DNA of 49,366 nt from JBBRTJ01 sp038244535 (GCA_038244535.1 JBBRTJ010000010.1:1-49366); one strand, 5' to 3'; shown: positions 7,753 to 17,106, numbered from the stretch's first letter. The notes: generated by a model not told the origin, from the sequence alone. Made by a program: numbers and translations.

Positions 7753-9399
7753 TCAGTCGTGCAGATGCGTGTCGATGGCGTCGATTGCCGCGCCGAGGCT
7801 CCGGGGGTGGCCGGTCACGGCTTCGAGGAAGTTCTCGCGCTCGATGCTCACGAGCTGGACGGCGGTCACCGCAGTCACCGTTGCTGTTCGGGGCACGTCG
7901 CGCAGCAGTGCGATCTCCCCGAACGAGCGACCGGGGCCGAGGTCGCGTCGTGTCAGACCGTCGACGGTGACCCGGGCGGTGCCGGCGGTGATCAGGAAGT
8001 ACCGATGGCCGGGCTCGCCCTGGGTGACGATGACGGAACCCGCGGGCACCGTGGTCTGCGTCACCCCGCGGGCGAGCCGTTCGATCGTCGGGGCAGGAAG
8101 CGGCGCGAGCACCGGATCGGCGAGCAGCCGGTCGACGACGAGCTCATCGACGGGGGCAAGGTCGGTGCCGAGTCGCCGCAACCGGATGATCGAGCCCACC
8201 ACGGCCACGGGGAGCACGATGGCCAGCACGACGAAGGCCTCCCTCAGCGAGAGCCAGCCGGTGAGCACGGTCACGGCGAGCGATCCCACCGCGATTGCCG
8301 CGGCCCGAAGCCCTTCCAGGATCCCGAACACGCGTGCCAGCACCGACGTTGGCGCCCGGCGTTGGATCGTGACCGCGGAGGTCAGGATGAGCAGGCTCTG
8401 GCCGGCACCCAGCATGGCGAAGGCCGCGAGGGCGGGGGCGAGCACCCCGATGCCGGCCAAGGCGAGGAGTGGGAGCCCGAGCAAGCCGGCGCTCACGAGA
8501 AGCTGGCTGCTGACCTGACCGGAGCGCAGCAGGCGGGTCACCCCCACGGCGCCGGCCACCGCGCCGACCCCGTACGCGGCTGCCAGGAGGCCCGATTGCC
8601 CGCCTCCTCCGCCCAGTCGCTCGGCGGCGAACGTCACGAAGGCGACGTCGCCGATGCCCTGGGCGATCCCGGCGAAGGCTCCGAGCCAGACCAGGGTGCG
8701 CATGCCGGCGTCCTTGCGGAGCGCTGCGAACCCCCCGAACGCCTCGACCAGGACCTGGTGCGCGTCGAGGCCGGTGAGTCGCGTCGAGGTTGCATCGGTG
8801 GCCTCGACGAGTACGACCGCCAGTGCGGCAGCGCTCGTCAGAGCTGCCGCGATGGCGAACACGGTGGCAGGGGATGAGACGGCCATCACGGCGCCCGCCG
8901 CCAGCGGGCCGGCGAACACCCCGACCTGTTCGATGAAGCCGGCCACGACGTTGGCGGCGACGAGATCGCCCGGCGAGTGGGTGATGACCGGTAGGAGCGA
9001 TCCCATGACCGGACGGGTGAAGGCGGTGCAGGTTGCCGCACAGGTTGCCGCTGCATACGCCAACAGGGGTGCGCCGGACGCCATCGCGACGGCGGTCGCA
9101 GCCATCGATGCACCCTGAGCGGCGTACCCGAAAGCCAGCGTCCGCTGGGGCGGGAAGCGGTCGCCGGCGAAGGCGGCGAAGGGTGCCAGCAGGATGCACG
9201 GCACGAGCTGGATCAGGGCGACGGCCCCGACCTCGCTCGGCCCTCCTCGCTCGAGGGCGAAGACCAGCACGGCCAGCCAGGTGGCGTGCTCGCTGAAGGC
9301 GAAGGCCATGAAGGCGAGCTGGATCCGGCGGAGCTCGGGCCTGCGGGCGACGCGGATCAGCACCCCGAGCTGGTCGCGGCCGCCGGCCCCCGAGCTCAC
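7753..9399 (-). CDS. MFS transporter fused to a cyclic-nucleotide-binding domain
   Basis: About 548 residues. Residues roughly 20-410 form a major-facilitator carrier with many hydrophobic helices and the loop GDRFPPQR. The C-terminal 130 residues are a cyclic-nucleotide-binding fold with the phosphate-binding cassette FGEIALLRDVPRTATVTA. The carrier could be gated by cAMP or cGMP, as proposed for similar fusions; the ligand is not proved. The start is uncertain: GTG 9399 is used, and GTG 9363 (MLIRVARRPELRR) is also plausible. Much longer frames would run through low-complexity sequence and overlap the divergent gene at 9530. Substrate unknown. Confidence 0.82.
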   Translation of the reverse strand: MSSGAGGRDQLGVLIRVARRPELRRIQLAFMAFAFSEHATWLAVLVFALERGGPSEVGAVALIQLVPCILLAPFAAFAGDRFPPQRTLAFGYAAQGASMAATAVAMASGAPLLAYAAATCAATCTAFTRPVMGSLLPVITHSPGDLVAANVVAGFIEQVGVFAGPLAAGAVMAVSSPATVFAIAAALTSAAALAVVLVEATDATSTRLTGLDAHQVLVEAFGGFAALRKDAGMRTLVWLGAFAGIAQGIGDVAFVTFAAERLGGGGGQSGLLAAAYGVGAVAGAVGVTRLLRSGQVSSQLLVSAGLLGLPLLALAGIGVLAPALAAFAMLGAGQSLLILTSAVTIQRRAPTSVLARVFGILEGLRAAAIAVGSLAVTVLTGWLSLREAFVVLAIVLPVAVVGSIIRLRRLGTDLAPVDELVVDRLLADPVLAPLPAPTIERLARGVTQTTVPAGSVIVTQGEPGHRYFLITAGTARVTVDGLTRRDLGPGRSFGEIALLRDVPRTATVTAVTAVQLVSIERENFLEAVTGHPRSLGAAIDAIDTHLHD

Positions 9400-9529
9400 G
9401 GACCTGCTCGATTCGCCATGTCCCCAGTCCTCCCGCAACCCGAGACATGCCCATCGTCGCGTCGGGGGCGCACGGGCCGATCGTGACGGGGCGATCGTAG
9501 GCTCGAGGTGGTTCGGTCGAGGAGGGATC

Positions 9530-10834
9530 ATGCGTGAGCTGCGATTCCGAGACCGGCACCACGCCGGCCAAGCGCTGGCCGAGCGGTTGACGGCGATGCG
9601 GTCGTCGTCGCCGGTGGTGCTCGGGCTCCCCCGTGGTGGTGTGCCGGTGGCTGCTGAGGTGGCGTGGGCGCTCGACGCTCCCCTCGAGGTGCTGATCGTG
9701 CGCAAGCTGGGCGTGCCCCGGCAGCCCGAGTTGGCCATGGGCGCGATCGGCGAGGGAGACCTCGTCGTGATGAACGACGACATCGTCGAGATGGCGGGCG
9801 TGTCGCCCGCCGAGGTGCGCGAGGTCGTGATCCGCGAGCGCGCCGAGGTCAGCCGCCGCGTCGATCGCTACCGAGAGGGACTGCCGATGGTGCCCCTGCG
9901 AGGTCGCACGGTGATCGTGGTCGATGATGGCGTCGCCACGGGTGCCACGGCCCGCGCTGCGCTGCGGCTGGTGCGCGCCCACGGGGCGTCACGGGTGGTG
10001 CTGGCGGCACCGGTGGCGTCGCCAGCGGCGCTGCGTTCGCTGGCCGACGATGCCGACGAGGTGGTCGTGGTCCAGTCGAGCGATCGCTTCTCGTCGGTGG
10101 GCGAGTGGTACGACGACTTTGGCGCTACCTCGGACGAGGAGGTCACCGAGCTCACATCGGCGTGGGAGACCCGATTGCGGACCGAGACGATCACGTTGGT
10201 GGCCGATGGTGCCCGGTTGACGGCGGACGTGACCGTTCCCCCCGGGTGCCGGGGCTCGGTGGTCTTCGTCCACGGCACGGGCAGCGATCGGCACAGCCCC
10301 CGCAACCGCTTCGTCGCCCGCTACTTCGCCAAGTGCGCTTTGGCGACCGTGCTGTTCGACCTGTCGACCGACGACGAGGCCCACGAGGGGAGCGAGCCGA
10401 CCGTCGCGGAGGCCGTTCGGCGACTTCAGGCCGTCACCGCGTGGTTGCCCTCGGCCACTGGGACCCAGGGGCCCGTTGGCTGGTACGGGGCCAGCAGCGG
10501 CGCCGCCGTGGTGCTGGCCGCGGCTGCCCACCAAGGCGGCGATGGTCACCCGCCGGTGGCCGCTGTCGTGTCCCGCGGCGGCCGTCCAGATCTCGTCGCC
10601 GACCGGCTGGCCGCCGTCGTGGTCCCGACGCTGCTGATCGTGGGGGAGCGCGACCAAGTGGTGCTGGACCTCAATCGTGACGCTGCTCGTCGGCTGCAGG
10701 TCGAGCACCGCATCGAGGTCGTCTCGGGTGCCGGCCACCTGTTCGAGGAGCCCGGCACCCTCGCGGCTGCCGCCGTCTTGGCCGTCGAGTGGTTCCTCAG
10801 CCACATGAGCGACCCCTCCCTGGCAACGACCTGA
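9530..10834 (+). CDS. Phosphoribosyltransferase / dienelactone-hydrolase-like fusion (Rv0571c type)
   Basis: 434 residues. Residues about 1-215 form a type I phosphoribosyltransferase domain with the PRPP-binding loop VIVVDDGVATGATA. Residues about 220-434 form an alpha/beta hydrolase with oxyanion region VVFVHGTGSD, nucleophile GASSG, Asp in VGERDQVV and His in GAGHLF, so the triad is complete. The start is ATG 9530, with GGAGG at 9521-9525. The same two-domain architecture is found in mycobacterial Rv0571c, which belongs to the DosR hypoxia regulon. It stands alone just upstream of the group 3b hydrogenase. Substrate unknown. Confidence 0.88.
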   Translation: MRELRFRDRHHAGQALAERLTAMRSSSPVVLGLPRGGVPVAAEVAWALDAPLEVLIVRKLGVPRQPELAMGAIGEGDLVVMNDDIVEMAGVSPAEVREVVIRERAEVSRRVDRYREGLPMVPLRGRTVIVVDDGVATGATARAALRLVRAHGASRVVLAAPVASPAALRSLADDADEVVVVQSSDRFSSVGEWYDDFGATSDEEVTELTSAWETRLRTETITLVADGARLTADVTVPPGCRGSVVFVHGTGSDRHSPRNRFVARYFAKCALATVLFDLSTDDEAHEGSEPTVAEAVRRLQAVTAWLPSATGTQGPVGWYGASSGAAVVLAAAAHQGGDGHPPVAAVVSRGGRPDLVADRLAAVVVPTLLIVGERDQVVLDLNRDAARRLQVEHRIEVVSGAGHLFEEPGTLAAAAVLAVEWFLSHMSDPSLATT

Positions 10835-10862
10835 GGGTCGGGCCGGAGAACCCAGTTCGGTA

Positions 10863-10906
10863 CGGTCTTTCGGCCCTGTCGAGGCGGTGGGCGCCGGCCG
10901 TACCTT
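10863..10906 (+). promoter_or_regulatory. Promoter of the group 3b hydrogenase with a weak DosR-like box
   Basis: CGGTC-TTTC-GGCCC (10863-10876) is a degraded match to GGGAC-N4-GTCCC, with two changes in the left half and one in the right. Its centre is about 43 bases before the GTG start at 10913. A TACCTT (10901-10906) six bases before that GTG fits a -10 element for a leaderless message. No ribosome-binding site precedes the GTG. The spacing matches a response-regulator box overlapping -35, but the sequence match alone is weak. Confidence 0.35.
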
Positions 10907-10912
10907 GACCAT

Positions 10913-12070
10913 GTGAGTGGTGACGTCGGTGTGGGTGCGGCCCTGTTGTTGGATCGCCGCGGCGTCGATGCGCTGATCGGCGAGCTCCGACGCCGCGGCC
11001 GGCGGGTGATCGGTCCCGTGGTGCGCGATGGCGTGATCGTGCACGACGAGATCGAGAGCGTGGCCGACCTCCCTGCCGGCTGGGGCGACGAGCAAGACGG
11101 CGGGCACTACCGCCTCCACCGGCGCGATGACGATGCGCTGTTCGGCTTCGCGGCCCCTCCGGAGGGGTGGAAGCGGTACCTCTTCCCGCCCCGGTCGTTG
11201 CTGGTGACGGCACGGCGCACCGATGACGGGTTCGCGGTCGAGGCGCCGGATCTCGAGGTCGAGCCCGTCGCGTTCTTCGGCGTGCGATCGTGCGACCTCC
11301 AGGCGATCGAGATCCAGGACCGGGTGTTCCTTGGCGGCGATGCCGTCGAGCCGGTCTACGCGGCCCGCAGGGCCGACGTGTTCGTCGTCGCGGTGAACTG
11401 CGCGAGCCCCGGTGGGACCTGCTTCTGCGCGTCGATGGGGGCCGGGCCGGCGGCGAGTGGAGGGTTCGACCTGGCGCTGACCGAGCTGGTCGGTCCCGGG
11501 CGTCAGGACGTCCTCGTCGAGGTGGGCAGCGAGGCCGGTGCCGACGTGATGGCCGCGGTGCCCCATCGGCACCCGACGGCCGAGGACTGCGCGTGGGCGG
11601 AGGCACTGATCGCCGGTGCGGCCGCGACGATGGGTCGGCGGCTCGACCGGGGTGCACCACGGCGAGCCGCGGCGAACCTCGATCACCCTCGGTGGGATGA
11701 TCTCGCCGAGCGGTGCCTCGCCTGCGGGAACTGCACGATGGTCTGTCCCACCTGCTTCTGTTCGACGACCGAGGACCGCACCAGCCTCGGCGGCGACGAA
11801 GCGGAGCGGTGGCGCACCTGGGAGTCGTGCTTCTCGCTCGACCTCTCCCACCTCCACGGCGGTCCTGTCCGCGCTTCGGTGCGGTCCCGCTACCGCCAGT
11901 GGCTGCTCCACAAGCTGGTGACGTGGGAGGACCAGTTCGGGACCTCGGGCTGCGTGGGCTGCGGCCGGTGCATCACGTGGTGTCCGGTCGGCATCGATCT
12001 CACCGCCGAGATCGAGGCACTCGCCGACGAGGTGGCGAGGCCGGTGCAGCACCTGGAGGTGCACCGATGA
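10913..12070 (+). CDS. hydB: Group 3b NiFe hydrogenase beta subunit (iron-sulfur electron transfer)
   Basis: 385 residues. The middle has the family motif around VRSCDLQAIEIQDRVF and a Cys cluster, NCASPGGTCFCASMG. The C-terminal third carries two [4Fe-4S] ferredoxin motifs, CLACGNCTMVCPTCFC (from Cys268) and CVGCGRCITWCPVGID (from Cys347). This matches the HydB/HyhB subunit of cytoplasmic sulfhydrogenase-type enzymes, which passes electrons between the NiFe module and the flavin subunit. The start is GTG 10913. The TGA overlaps the ATG of the gamma gene. It is the first gene of a five-gene operon. Confidence 0.93.
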   Translation: MSGDVGVGAALLLDRRGVDALIGELRRRGRRVIGPVVRDGVIVHDEIESVADLPAGWGDEQDGGHYRLHRRDDDALFGFAAPPEGWKRYLFPPRSLLVTARRTDDGFAVEAPDLEVEPVAFFGVRSCDLQAIEIQDRVFLGGDAVEPVYAARRADVFVVAVNCASPGGTCFCASMGAGPAASGGFDLALTELVGPGRQDVLVEVGSEAGADVMAAVPHRHPTAEDCAWAEALIAGAAATMGRRLDRGAPRRAAANLDHPRWDDLAERCLACGNCTMVCPTCFCSTTEDRTSLGGDEAERWRTWESCFSLDLSHLHGGPVRASVRSRYRQWLLHKLVTWEDQFGTSGCVGCGRCITWCPVGIDLTAEIEALADEVARPVQHLEVHR

Positions 12071-12915
12071 TGCTCGCCGGGGTGACTCGGTTTCGTGAGG
12101 CGCCGCCGATGCTCCCGGTTCGCTACCGGGTCACCGACCGCCGCCAGGAGCTGCCAGACACGGTCACGATCACGGTCGAGGCGGTCGACCAGCCGCTCGC
12201 CGTGGCGAGGCCGGGCCAGTTCCACATGATGTGGGTGTTCGGAGTCGGCGAGGTACCGATCTCGGTGGCCGGCCACGACGAGCTCGGGCGGGTCGAGCAC
12301 ACCATTCGCTCCGTCGGCGCGGTGACCACCGCGCTGTGCGCAGCCGAACCGGGCACGATGATCGGGGTCCGCGGCCCGTTCGGTTCCTGCTTCGACCTCG
12401 ATGCCACCGGGGAGCGGGACCTGTTGGTGCTGGCGGGGGGGATCGGGCTGGCCCCGGTACGGCCGGTGGTCCTCGAAGCGATGCGCTCCCCGCACCGGTT
12501 CCGGCGCGTCACGGTGCTCACCGGGGCGAAGTCACCGGCGAGCGTGCTCTACGCCGGCGAGGTCGACCGCTGGCGTCGAGCCGGTGCCCACGTGTCCGTC
12601 ATCGTGGACGCCGCTGCCCCCGGGTGGAGCGGTCCAGTCGGTCTCGTGACCCAGCTGATCCCAAGAGCACTGGTCGACCCCAAGCACACCACGGTCGTGA
12701 TGTGCGGGCCGGAGATCATGATGGGCGTTGCCGCCCGCGACCTCATCGGGCTCGGCGTTCCCGGCGAGGCCGTGCAGGTGTCACTCGAGCGCAACATGCA
12801 GTGCGCGGTTCGCCAGTGCGGTCGCTGCCAGTTGGGTCCACACTTCGTGTGCCACGACGGTCCAGTGTTCACCTGGCCGCAGGTGGCCGAGCTGCTGGAG
12901 GTGCCAGATCGATGA
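12067..12915 (+). CDS. hydG: Group 3b NiFe hydrogenase gamma subunit (FAD/NAD(P)-binding)
   Basis: 282 residues with the ferredoxin-reductase fold. The N-terminal barrel contains PGQFHMMWVFGVGEVPIS and IRSVGAVT for FAD. The nucleotide domain contains LVLAGGIGLAPVRPV and VVMCGPEIMM. A C-terminal [2Fe-2S] motif starts at Cys248 region as MQCAVRQCGRCQLG and ends at HFVC. It exchanges electrons between NAD(P)H and the beta subunit. The ATG at 12067 (ATGATG) overlaps the beta stop, and its own TGA overlaps the next ATG. NADP versus NAD preference cannot be decided by eye. Confidence 0.94.
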   Translation: MMLAGVTRFREAPPMLPVRYRVTDRRQELPDTVTITVEAVDQPLAVARPGQFHMMWVFGVGEVPISVAGHDELGRVEHTIRSVGAVTTALCAAEPGTMIGVRGPFGSCFDLDATGERDLLVLAGGIGLAPVRPVVLEAMRSPHRFRRVTVLTGAKSPASVLYAGEVDRWRRAGAHVSVIVDAAAPGWSGPVGLVTQLIPRALVDPKHTTVVMCGPEIMMGVAARDLIGLGVPGEAVQVSLERNMQCAVRQCGRCQLGPHFVCHDGPVFTWPQVAELLEVPDR

Positions 12916-13724
12916 GCGCCCACGGACCGAAGCCGAAGCTCGCGGTGTGGAAGTTCGCGAGCTGCGACGGCTGCCAGCTCACGTTGCTGAACTGCGAGGA
13001 CGAGCTGCTGGCCCTCGCCGCCGAGGTCGACGTCTCGCTCTTCCTCGAGGCGTCGAGCGCCATCGAGCCCGGTCCGTACGACCTGTCCCTCGTCGAGGGA
13101 TCCATCACGACGGCTGCTGATCGCGAGCGCATCGCAGCGATCCGCGAGCAGTCACGTCATGTCGTCGCCATCGGCGCCTGTGCCACCGCCGGCGGCATCC
13201 AGGCGTTGCGGAACTTCGCCGACATCGACGAGTACGTCGGCATGGTCTACGCCACGCCGGACTACATCGAGACGCTCGCCACCTCGACTGCGATCTCGGA
13301 CCACGTTGCCGTCGACTTCGAGCTGCGCGGGTGCCCGATCGGCGGCCGCCAGCTCCTGGAGGTGATCTCTGCTTTCTTGGCCGGACGCGCTCCGAGGATC
13401 CCGCACCACAGCGTGTGCGTCGAGTGCAAGGCGGTGGGCAACGCCTGCGTCATGGTCGCCCACGGCACGCCCTGCCTGGGGCCGGTGACGCAGGCAGGGT
13501 GCGGAGGCTTGTGCCCGACCTATGACCGCGGCTGCTACGGGTGCTTCGGGCCGTCCGAGACGACAGCCACGGTCGCCCTCTCCGGTTGGTTGCGGGGCCT
13601 CGGCGTGAGCGAGGCCGAGCTGGCGCGACTGTTCCGCACCTTCAACGCCGACGCCGGTGCGTTCCGAGAGGCCTCGATCGCCCATGACGTGCATCTCGAT
13701 CCCCCGAGGAGCACGCCGTCATGA
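12912..13724 (+). CDS. hydD: Group 3b NiFe hydrogenase delta (small) subunit
   Basis: 270 residues, no signal peptide, so cytoplasmic. The proximal-cluster ligands are all present: SCDGC (Cys18, Cys21), GACATAGG and RGCPIGG. The C-terminal part carries many further cysteines for two more clusters (VCVECKAVGNAC, then CLGP, GCGGLCPTY, GCYGCFGP). This is the small subunit that wires the NiFe site to the beta subunit. ATG 12912 overlaps the gamma stop, and the end overlaps the alpha start. The normal CxxC here contrasts with the CTGD of the second hydrogenase in this window. Confidence 0.95.
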   Translation: MSAHGPKPKLAVWKFASCDGCQLTLLNCEDELLALAAEVDVSLFLEASSAIEPGPYDLSLVEGSITTAADRERIAAIREQSRHVVAIGACATAGGIQALRNFADIDEYVGMVYATPDYIETLATSTAISDHVAVDFELRGCPIGGRQLLEVISAFLAGRAPRIPHHSVCVECKAVGNACVMVAHGTPCLGPVTQAGCGGLCPTYDRGCYGCFGPSETTATVALSGWLRGLGVSEAELARLFRTFNADAGAFREASIAHDVHLDPPRSTPS

Positions 13725-15025
13725 CGCACAGCTCACGTCCCGAACGCCTCCTGGAGAACCTCACGCTTGCCAGGGTCGAGGGCGAGGGCGCCCTTCGGGT
13801 CGAGGTGAGCGGAGGGAAGGTGACGGACGTGCAGCTGCGCATCTACGAGCCCCCCCGCTTCTTCGAGGCGTTCCTGCGGGGCCGGGCGTTCACCGAGCCG
13901 CCCGACATCACCGCCCGGATCTGCGGGATCTGCCCGGTCGCCTACCAGATGAGCGCCTGCTTGGCGATCGAGGCGGCGTGCGGGGTCACCGTTGACGGGC
14001 CGCTTCGGGACCTGAGGCGCCTGATGTACTGCGGCGAGTGGATCGAGAGCCACACGTTGCACGTCCACCTCCTGCACGCCCCCGACTTCTTGGGTTGCGA
14101 CTCGGCGCTCGAGTTGGCCAAGACGCACCGGGGGGCCGTCGAGCGTGGGCTGGAGCTCAAGAAGATCGGTAACGAGATCGTCGAGCTCATCGGCGGGCGG
14201 GCTGTGCACCCGATCAACGTGCGCGTCGGCGGGTTCTACCGCACGCCCAGCCGGCGCGACCTCGCCCCGCTTCGAGAGCGGCTCCTTCACGCTCGTGATC
14301 TGGCTCGCCAGACGGTCGAATGGGTTGCCGGCTTCGACTTCCCCGATCACGTCGTCGATGCCGAGCTCGTCGCTCTGCACGACCCGAACGAGTACGCAGT
14401 GCTGGGTGGCCGCATCATGTCGACCGGTGGGCTCGACATCGCGGTCGACGACTTCTCCGACCACGTCACCGAGCACCAGGTCGAGCGGTCGACGGCTTTG
14501 CACGCCCGGCTGCTCGAGCGAGGTCACTACCTCGTCGGCCCGCTCGCTCGCTTCGCCTTGAACTACGACCAGCTGCAACCGATCGCGAAGGTAGCGGCGG
14601 CCGCGGCCGGCATCGATGGCAGTTGCCGGAACCCGTTCCAGAGCATCGTCGTGCGGGCCGTCGAGGTGCTCCATTCGTGCGATCTCGCCGTCGAGCTCAT
14701 CGACGGCTACGAGCCGCCGGATCGGGCCGCAGTCCCCGTCGAGCCGAGCGAACGCACGGGCCATGGAGCGACCGAGGCCCCGCGGGGGCTGCTGCACCAC
14801 CGCTACCGGATCGACGCCGCCGGCTTGATCACCGACGCCGTCATCACGCCGCCGACCTCGCAGAACCAGGCCGCCATCGAGCACGACCTCTGGCACCTCA
14901 TCGAGGACAACCTCGACGTCGACGACGAGCCGCTCCGTGCGCTCGCCGAGGTGGCCATCCGCAACTTCGACCCCTGCATCTCCTGTGCCACGCACTTCCT
15001 CGACCTCACCGTCGTTCGGTCGTGA
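13721..15025 (+). CDS. hydA: Group 3b NiFe hydrogenase alpha (large, catalytic) subunit
   Basis: 434 residues. The four nickel ligands are visible: RICGICP (Cys68, Cys71) and DPCISC (Cys419, Cys422). His425 of the sequence CATH is the expected cleavage point, leaving a nine-residue tail (FLDLTVVRS) for the maturation protease. The length and the ICPVAYQMS context match group 3b enzymes, which reversibly couple H2 to NAD(P)H in the cytoplasm and in mycobacteria work under hypoxia. The ATG overlaps the delta stop; the TGA overlaps the protease start. Confidence 0.96.
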   Translation: MTHSSRPERLLENLTLARVEGEGALRVEVSGGKVTDVQLRIYEPPRFFEAFLRGRAFTEPPDITARICGICPVAYQMSACLAIEAACGVTVDGPLRDLRRLMYCGEWIESHTLHVHLLHAPDFLGCDSALELAKTHRGAVERGLELKKIGNEIVELIGGRAVHPINVRVGGFYRTPSRRDLAPLRERLLHARDLARQTVEWVAGFDFPDHVVDAELVALHDPNEYAVLGGRIMSTGGLDIAVDDFSDHVTEHQVERSTALHARLLERGHYLVGPLARFALNYDQLQPIAKVAAAAAGIDGSCRNPFQSIVVRAVEVLHSCDLAVELIDGYEPPDRAAVPVEPSERTGHGATEAPRGLLHHRYRIDAAGLITDAVITPPTSQNQAAIEHDLWHLIEDNLDVDDEPLRALAEVAIRNFDPCISCATHFLDLTVVRS

Positions 15026-15495
15026 CCGCCCCGGCGGCAGCTCGAACGATCGTCGTCATCGGGATCGGGCATCGCTTTCGAGGTGACGACGGCATCGGCC
15101 CCCGCGTGCTCGATGCCCTCCGTGATGCCGGGCCACCCGGGGTGCGCTACGTCGAGCTCGACGGCGAGCCGTCGCGGTTGATCGACGCTTGGGCCGGCGC
15201 CGATCTGGCCGTCGTCGTCGACGCCGCCCGGAGCGGTGGGCCGCCGGGAACGATCCATCGCCTGGACCAGCGCGCCCTGATGTCGCCGGGTCGCGGTGGT
15301 GCAGTCAGCGGGCATGGGATCGGGCTGGCCGACGCGGCTGCCCTTGGCGAAGCCCTCGGCCGGCTGCCGGTGCGGCTGCGCATCGTCGCCGTCGAGGTGG
15401 CCGACACCGGCCCGGGCACCACGCTGTCACCCGAGGTGGCCTCGGCCCTACCGCGAGCGGTCGAAGTGGTGCTGGGCGAGCTGGCTCACTCGTAG
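15022..15495 (+). CDS. Hydrogenase maturation protease for the group 3b enzyme
   Basis: 157 residues from GTG 15022, which overlaps the alpha stop. The start of the fold is IVVIGIGHRFRGDDGIG, with the nickel-sensing acidic residue in FRGDDG. A second conserved acidic residue is in VVVDAARSGG, and the His motif is SGHGIGL. Such HycI/HyaD-type proteases remove the C-terminal tail of the large subunit after nickel insertion. Its place at the end of the operon indicates service to the alpha subunit. The last 10 bases overlap the 3' end of the convergent monooxygenase gene. Confidence 0.93.
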   Translation: MTAPAAARTIVVIGIGHRFRGDDGIGPRVLDALRDAGPPGVRYVELDGEPSRLIDAWAGADLAVVVDAARSGGPPGTIHRLDQRALMSPGRGGAVSGHGIGLADAAALGEALGRLPVRLRIVAVEVADTGPGTTLSPEVASALPRAVEVVLGELAHS

Positions 15496-16988
15496 ACGAT
15501 GCACCCGTCGTCGAGGTCGGCGGCGGGGAGGCTGTCCTTTTCGGCCCAGTAGTCCTGGGTGTGCTGCCACTCGGGCTTCTCACCCCGCTTGGGCAGCAGG
15601 TGCATGCTGCGCATGAGGTACGCGGGGTTGAAGTTCTCGGGATCGATCCAGGGCAGGATCGCCATGTCGGCGTCTTCGGGCCGCAGCGCCACCGTCACCT
15701 TCTTGGCGCCCTTGTCGTCCATGTGCTTGAGCAACCGGCACACGAAGTCGGCGATGAGGTCGGCCCGCAGCGTCCAGCTGGCCCGGAAGTAGCCGAACAC
15801 CCACACCATGTTGGGCACGCCGGTGAACATCATCCCGCGGTAGGTGATGGTGTCGCCGAACACGAGCGGCGTGCCGTCGATGACGAAGTCGATGTCGCCC
15901 AGGATGCTCAAGTTGAAGCCCGTGGCCGTGACGATGATGTCCGCCTCGAGCTCGGTGCCCGACTTCAGCAGCAGTCCCTTGTCGGTGAAGGTCTCGATTT
16001 CGTCGGTGACCATCGACGCCTTGCCGGCGGTGATGCCCTTGAACAGGTCGCCGTCGGGGACGAAGGCGAGGCGCTGCTGCCATGGCCGGTACCGCGGCGT
16101 GAAGTGCGTGTCGACGTCGTAGTCGGGTGGGAGCAGTGGGCGGAGCGCGTTGATGAGCTCGGTCTTCATGAACTCGGGCTCGTCGATGCACAGTTGGGTG
16201 ACCGCGTGCTGGTCGTGCAGCACCTTGCGCCGCACGATCTCGTGCGTCCACTCCTCGGGGATCTCGAGCTCGCGCAACGTGTCGGCGAGCTCGTTGGCGT
16301 TCGCCGCGGTCCAGAAGTAGGTGGGGGATCGCTGCAGCACCGTGATGTGGTTGCAGGCGTCGGCCATGGCCGGCACAAGGGTTGCCGCGGTGGCGCCCGA
16401 GCCGATGACGACGACGTTCTTGCCCGCGTAGTCGAGGTCGTCGGGCCAGGTCTGGGGGTGCACGATCGTGCCTTGGTAGCGGTCCATGCCCGGCCACTGC
16501 GGTGTGAAGCCCTCGGAGTGGCGGTAGTACCCCTGGCACATCCACAGGAAGTTGGCGGTGAAGCCGAAGATCTCGCCCGTGTCGGTCTGGGTGGCCTCGA
16601 GGGTCCACAGGTTCGTGTCGCTCGACCAGGTGGCCGTGGAGATCTTGTGGCGGTAGCGGATGTGGCGGGCGAGGTCGTTGTCGTCGATGACCTCGCCGAG
16701 GTACTTCTGGATCTCGGCGGCGGTGGCAATCGGCGCGCTGGTCCACGGCTTGAACCGGTAGCCGAACGTGTACAGGTCGCTGTCGGAGCGGATGCCGGGG
16801 TAGGTGTGCGTCCGCCAGGTGCCGCCGAAGCCGTCGAGCGCGTCGAGCGCCACAAAGGTCTTGCCGGGGCACTGGGTGATGAGGTGGTAGGCGCCGCCGA
16901 TGCCGGAGATGCCGGCGCCGACGATGAGCACGTCGAAGTGCTCGGTCTGCTTCGGTGTGGGTTCGGCGATCGTCGCGGTCTGGCTCAT
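15486..16988 (-). CDS. Flavin-containing Baeyer-Villiger-type monooxygenase
   Basis: 500 residues. The FAD-binding motif is GAGISGIGG near the N-terminus, the fingerprint is YQGTIVHPQTWP (F/YxGxxxHxxxW), and the NADPH-binding motif is VVIGSGATAA. A third motif, IIVTATGFN, is present. These enzymes insert oxygen into ketones or oxidise heteroatoms; the length and the MDRYQ context resemble the EthA-like branch. The start is ATG 16988, preceded by GAGGGAGGGG. It is divergent from the nsrR operon and convergent with the hydrogenase operon, so it is probably independent. Substrate unknown. Confidence 0.92.
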   Translation of the reverse strand: MSQTATIAEPTPKQTEHFDVLIVGAGISGIGGAYHLITQCPGKTFVALDALDGFGGTWRTHTYPGIRSDSDLYTFGYRFKPWTSAPIATAAEIQKYLGEVIDDNDLARHIRYRHKISTATWSSDTNLWTLEATQTDTGEIFGFTANFLWMCQGYYRHSEGFTPQWPGMDRYQGTIVHPQTWPDDLDYAGKNVVVIGSGATAATLVPAMADACNHITVLQRSPTYFWTAANANELADTLRELEIPEEWTHEIVRRKVLHDQHAVTQLCIDEPEFMKTELINALRPLLPPDYDVDTHFTPRYRPWQQRLAFVPDGDLFKGITAGKASMVTDEIETFTDKGLLLKSGTELEADIIVTATGFNLSILGDIDFVIDGTPLVFGDTITYRGMMFTGVPNMVWVFGYFRASWTLRADLIADFVCRLLKHMDDKGAKKVTVALRPEDADMAILPWIDPENFNPAYLMRSMHLLPKRGEKPEWQHTQDYWAEKDSLPAADLDDGCIVYE

Positions 16989-17092
16989 GGCCCCTCCCTC
17001 GGGAAGCTTCTCTTGGCGGAAGGTAGCCGCTTGCCTGCCGGGCACCGTCGGCCACTCTTGGCATCGTGATCGTCCTTCGTGGACGGTGAACA

Positions 17093-17106
17093 GGGACCAA
17101 GGGCCC
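17093..17106. promoter_or_regulatory. DosR-like box upstream of nsrR
   Basis: GGGAC-CAAG-GGCCC has the same half-site spacing as the DosR consensus GGGAC-N4-GTCCC, with one change in the right half. Its centre is about 42 bases before the nsrR ATG at 17142, the usual activator distance if the message is leaderless. It also contains the palindrome AGGGCCCT. Confidence 0.45.

Noticed and set aside
7417..8877. A 486-codon plus-strand frame
   Set aside because: It is antisense to the MFS gene, with a composition dominated by Gly, Asp, Glu and His and no domain.
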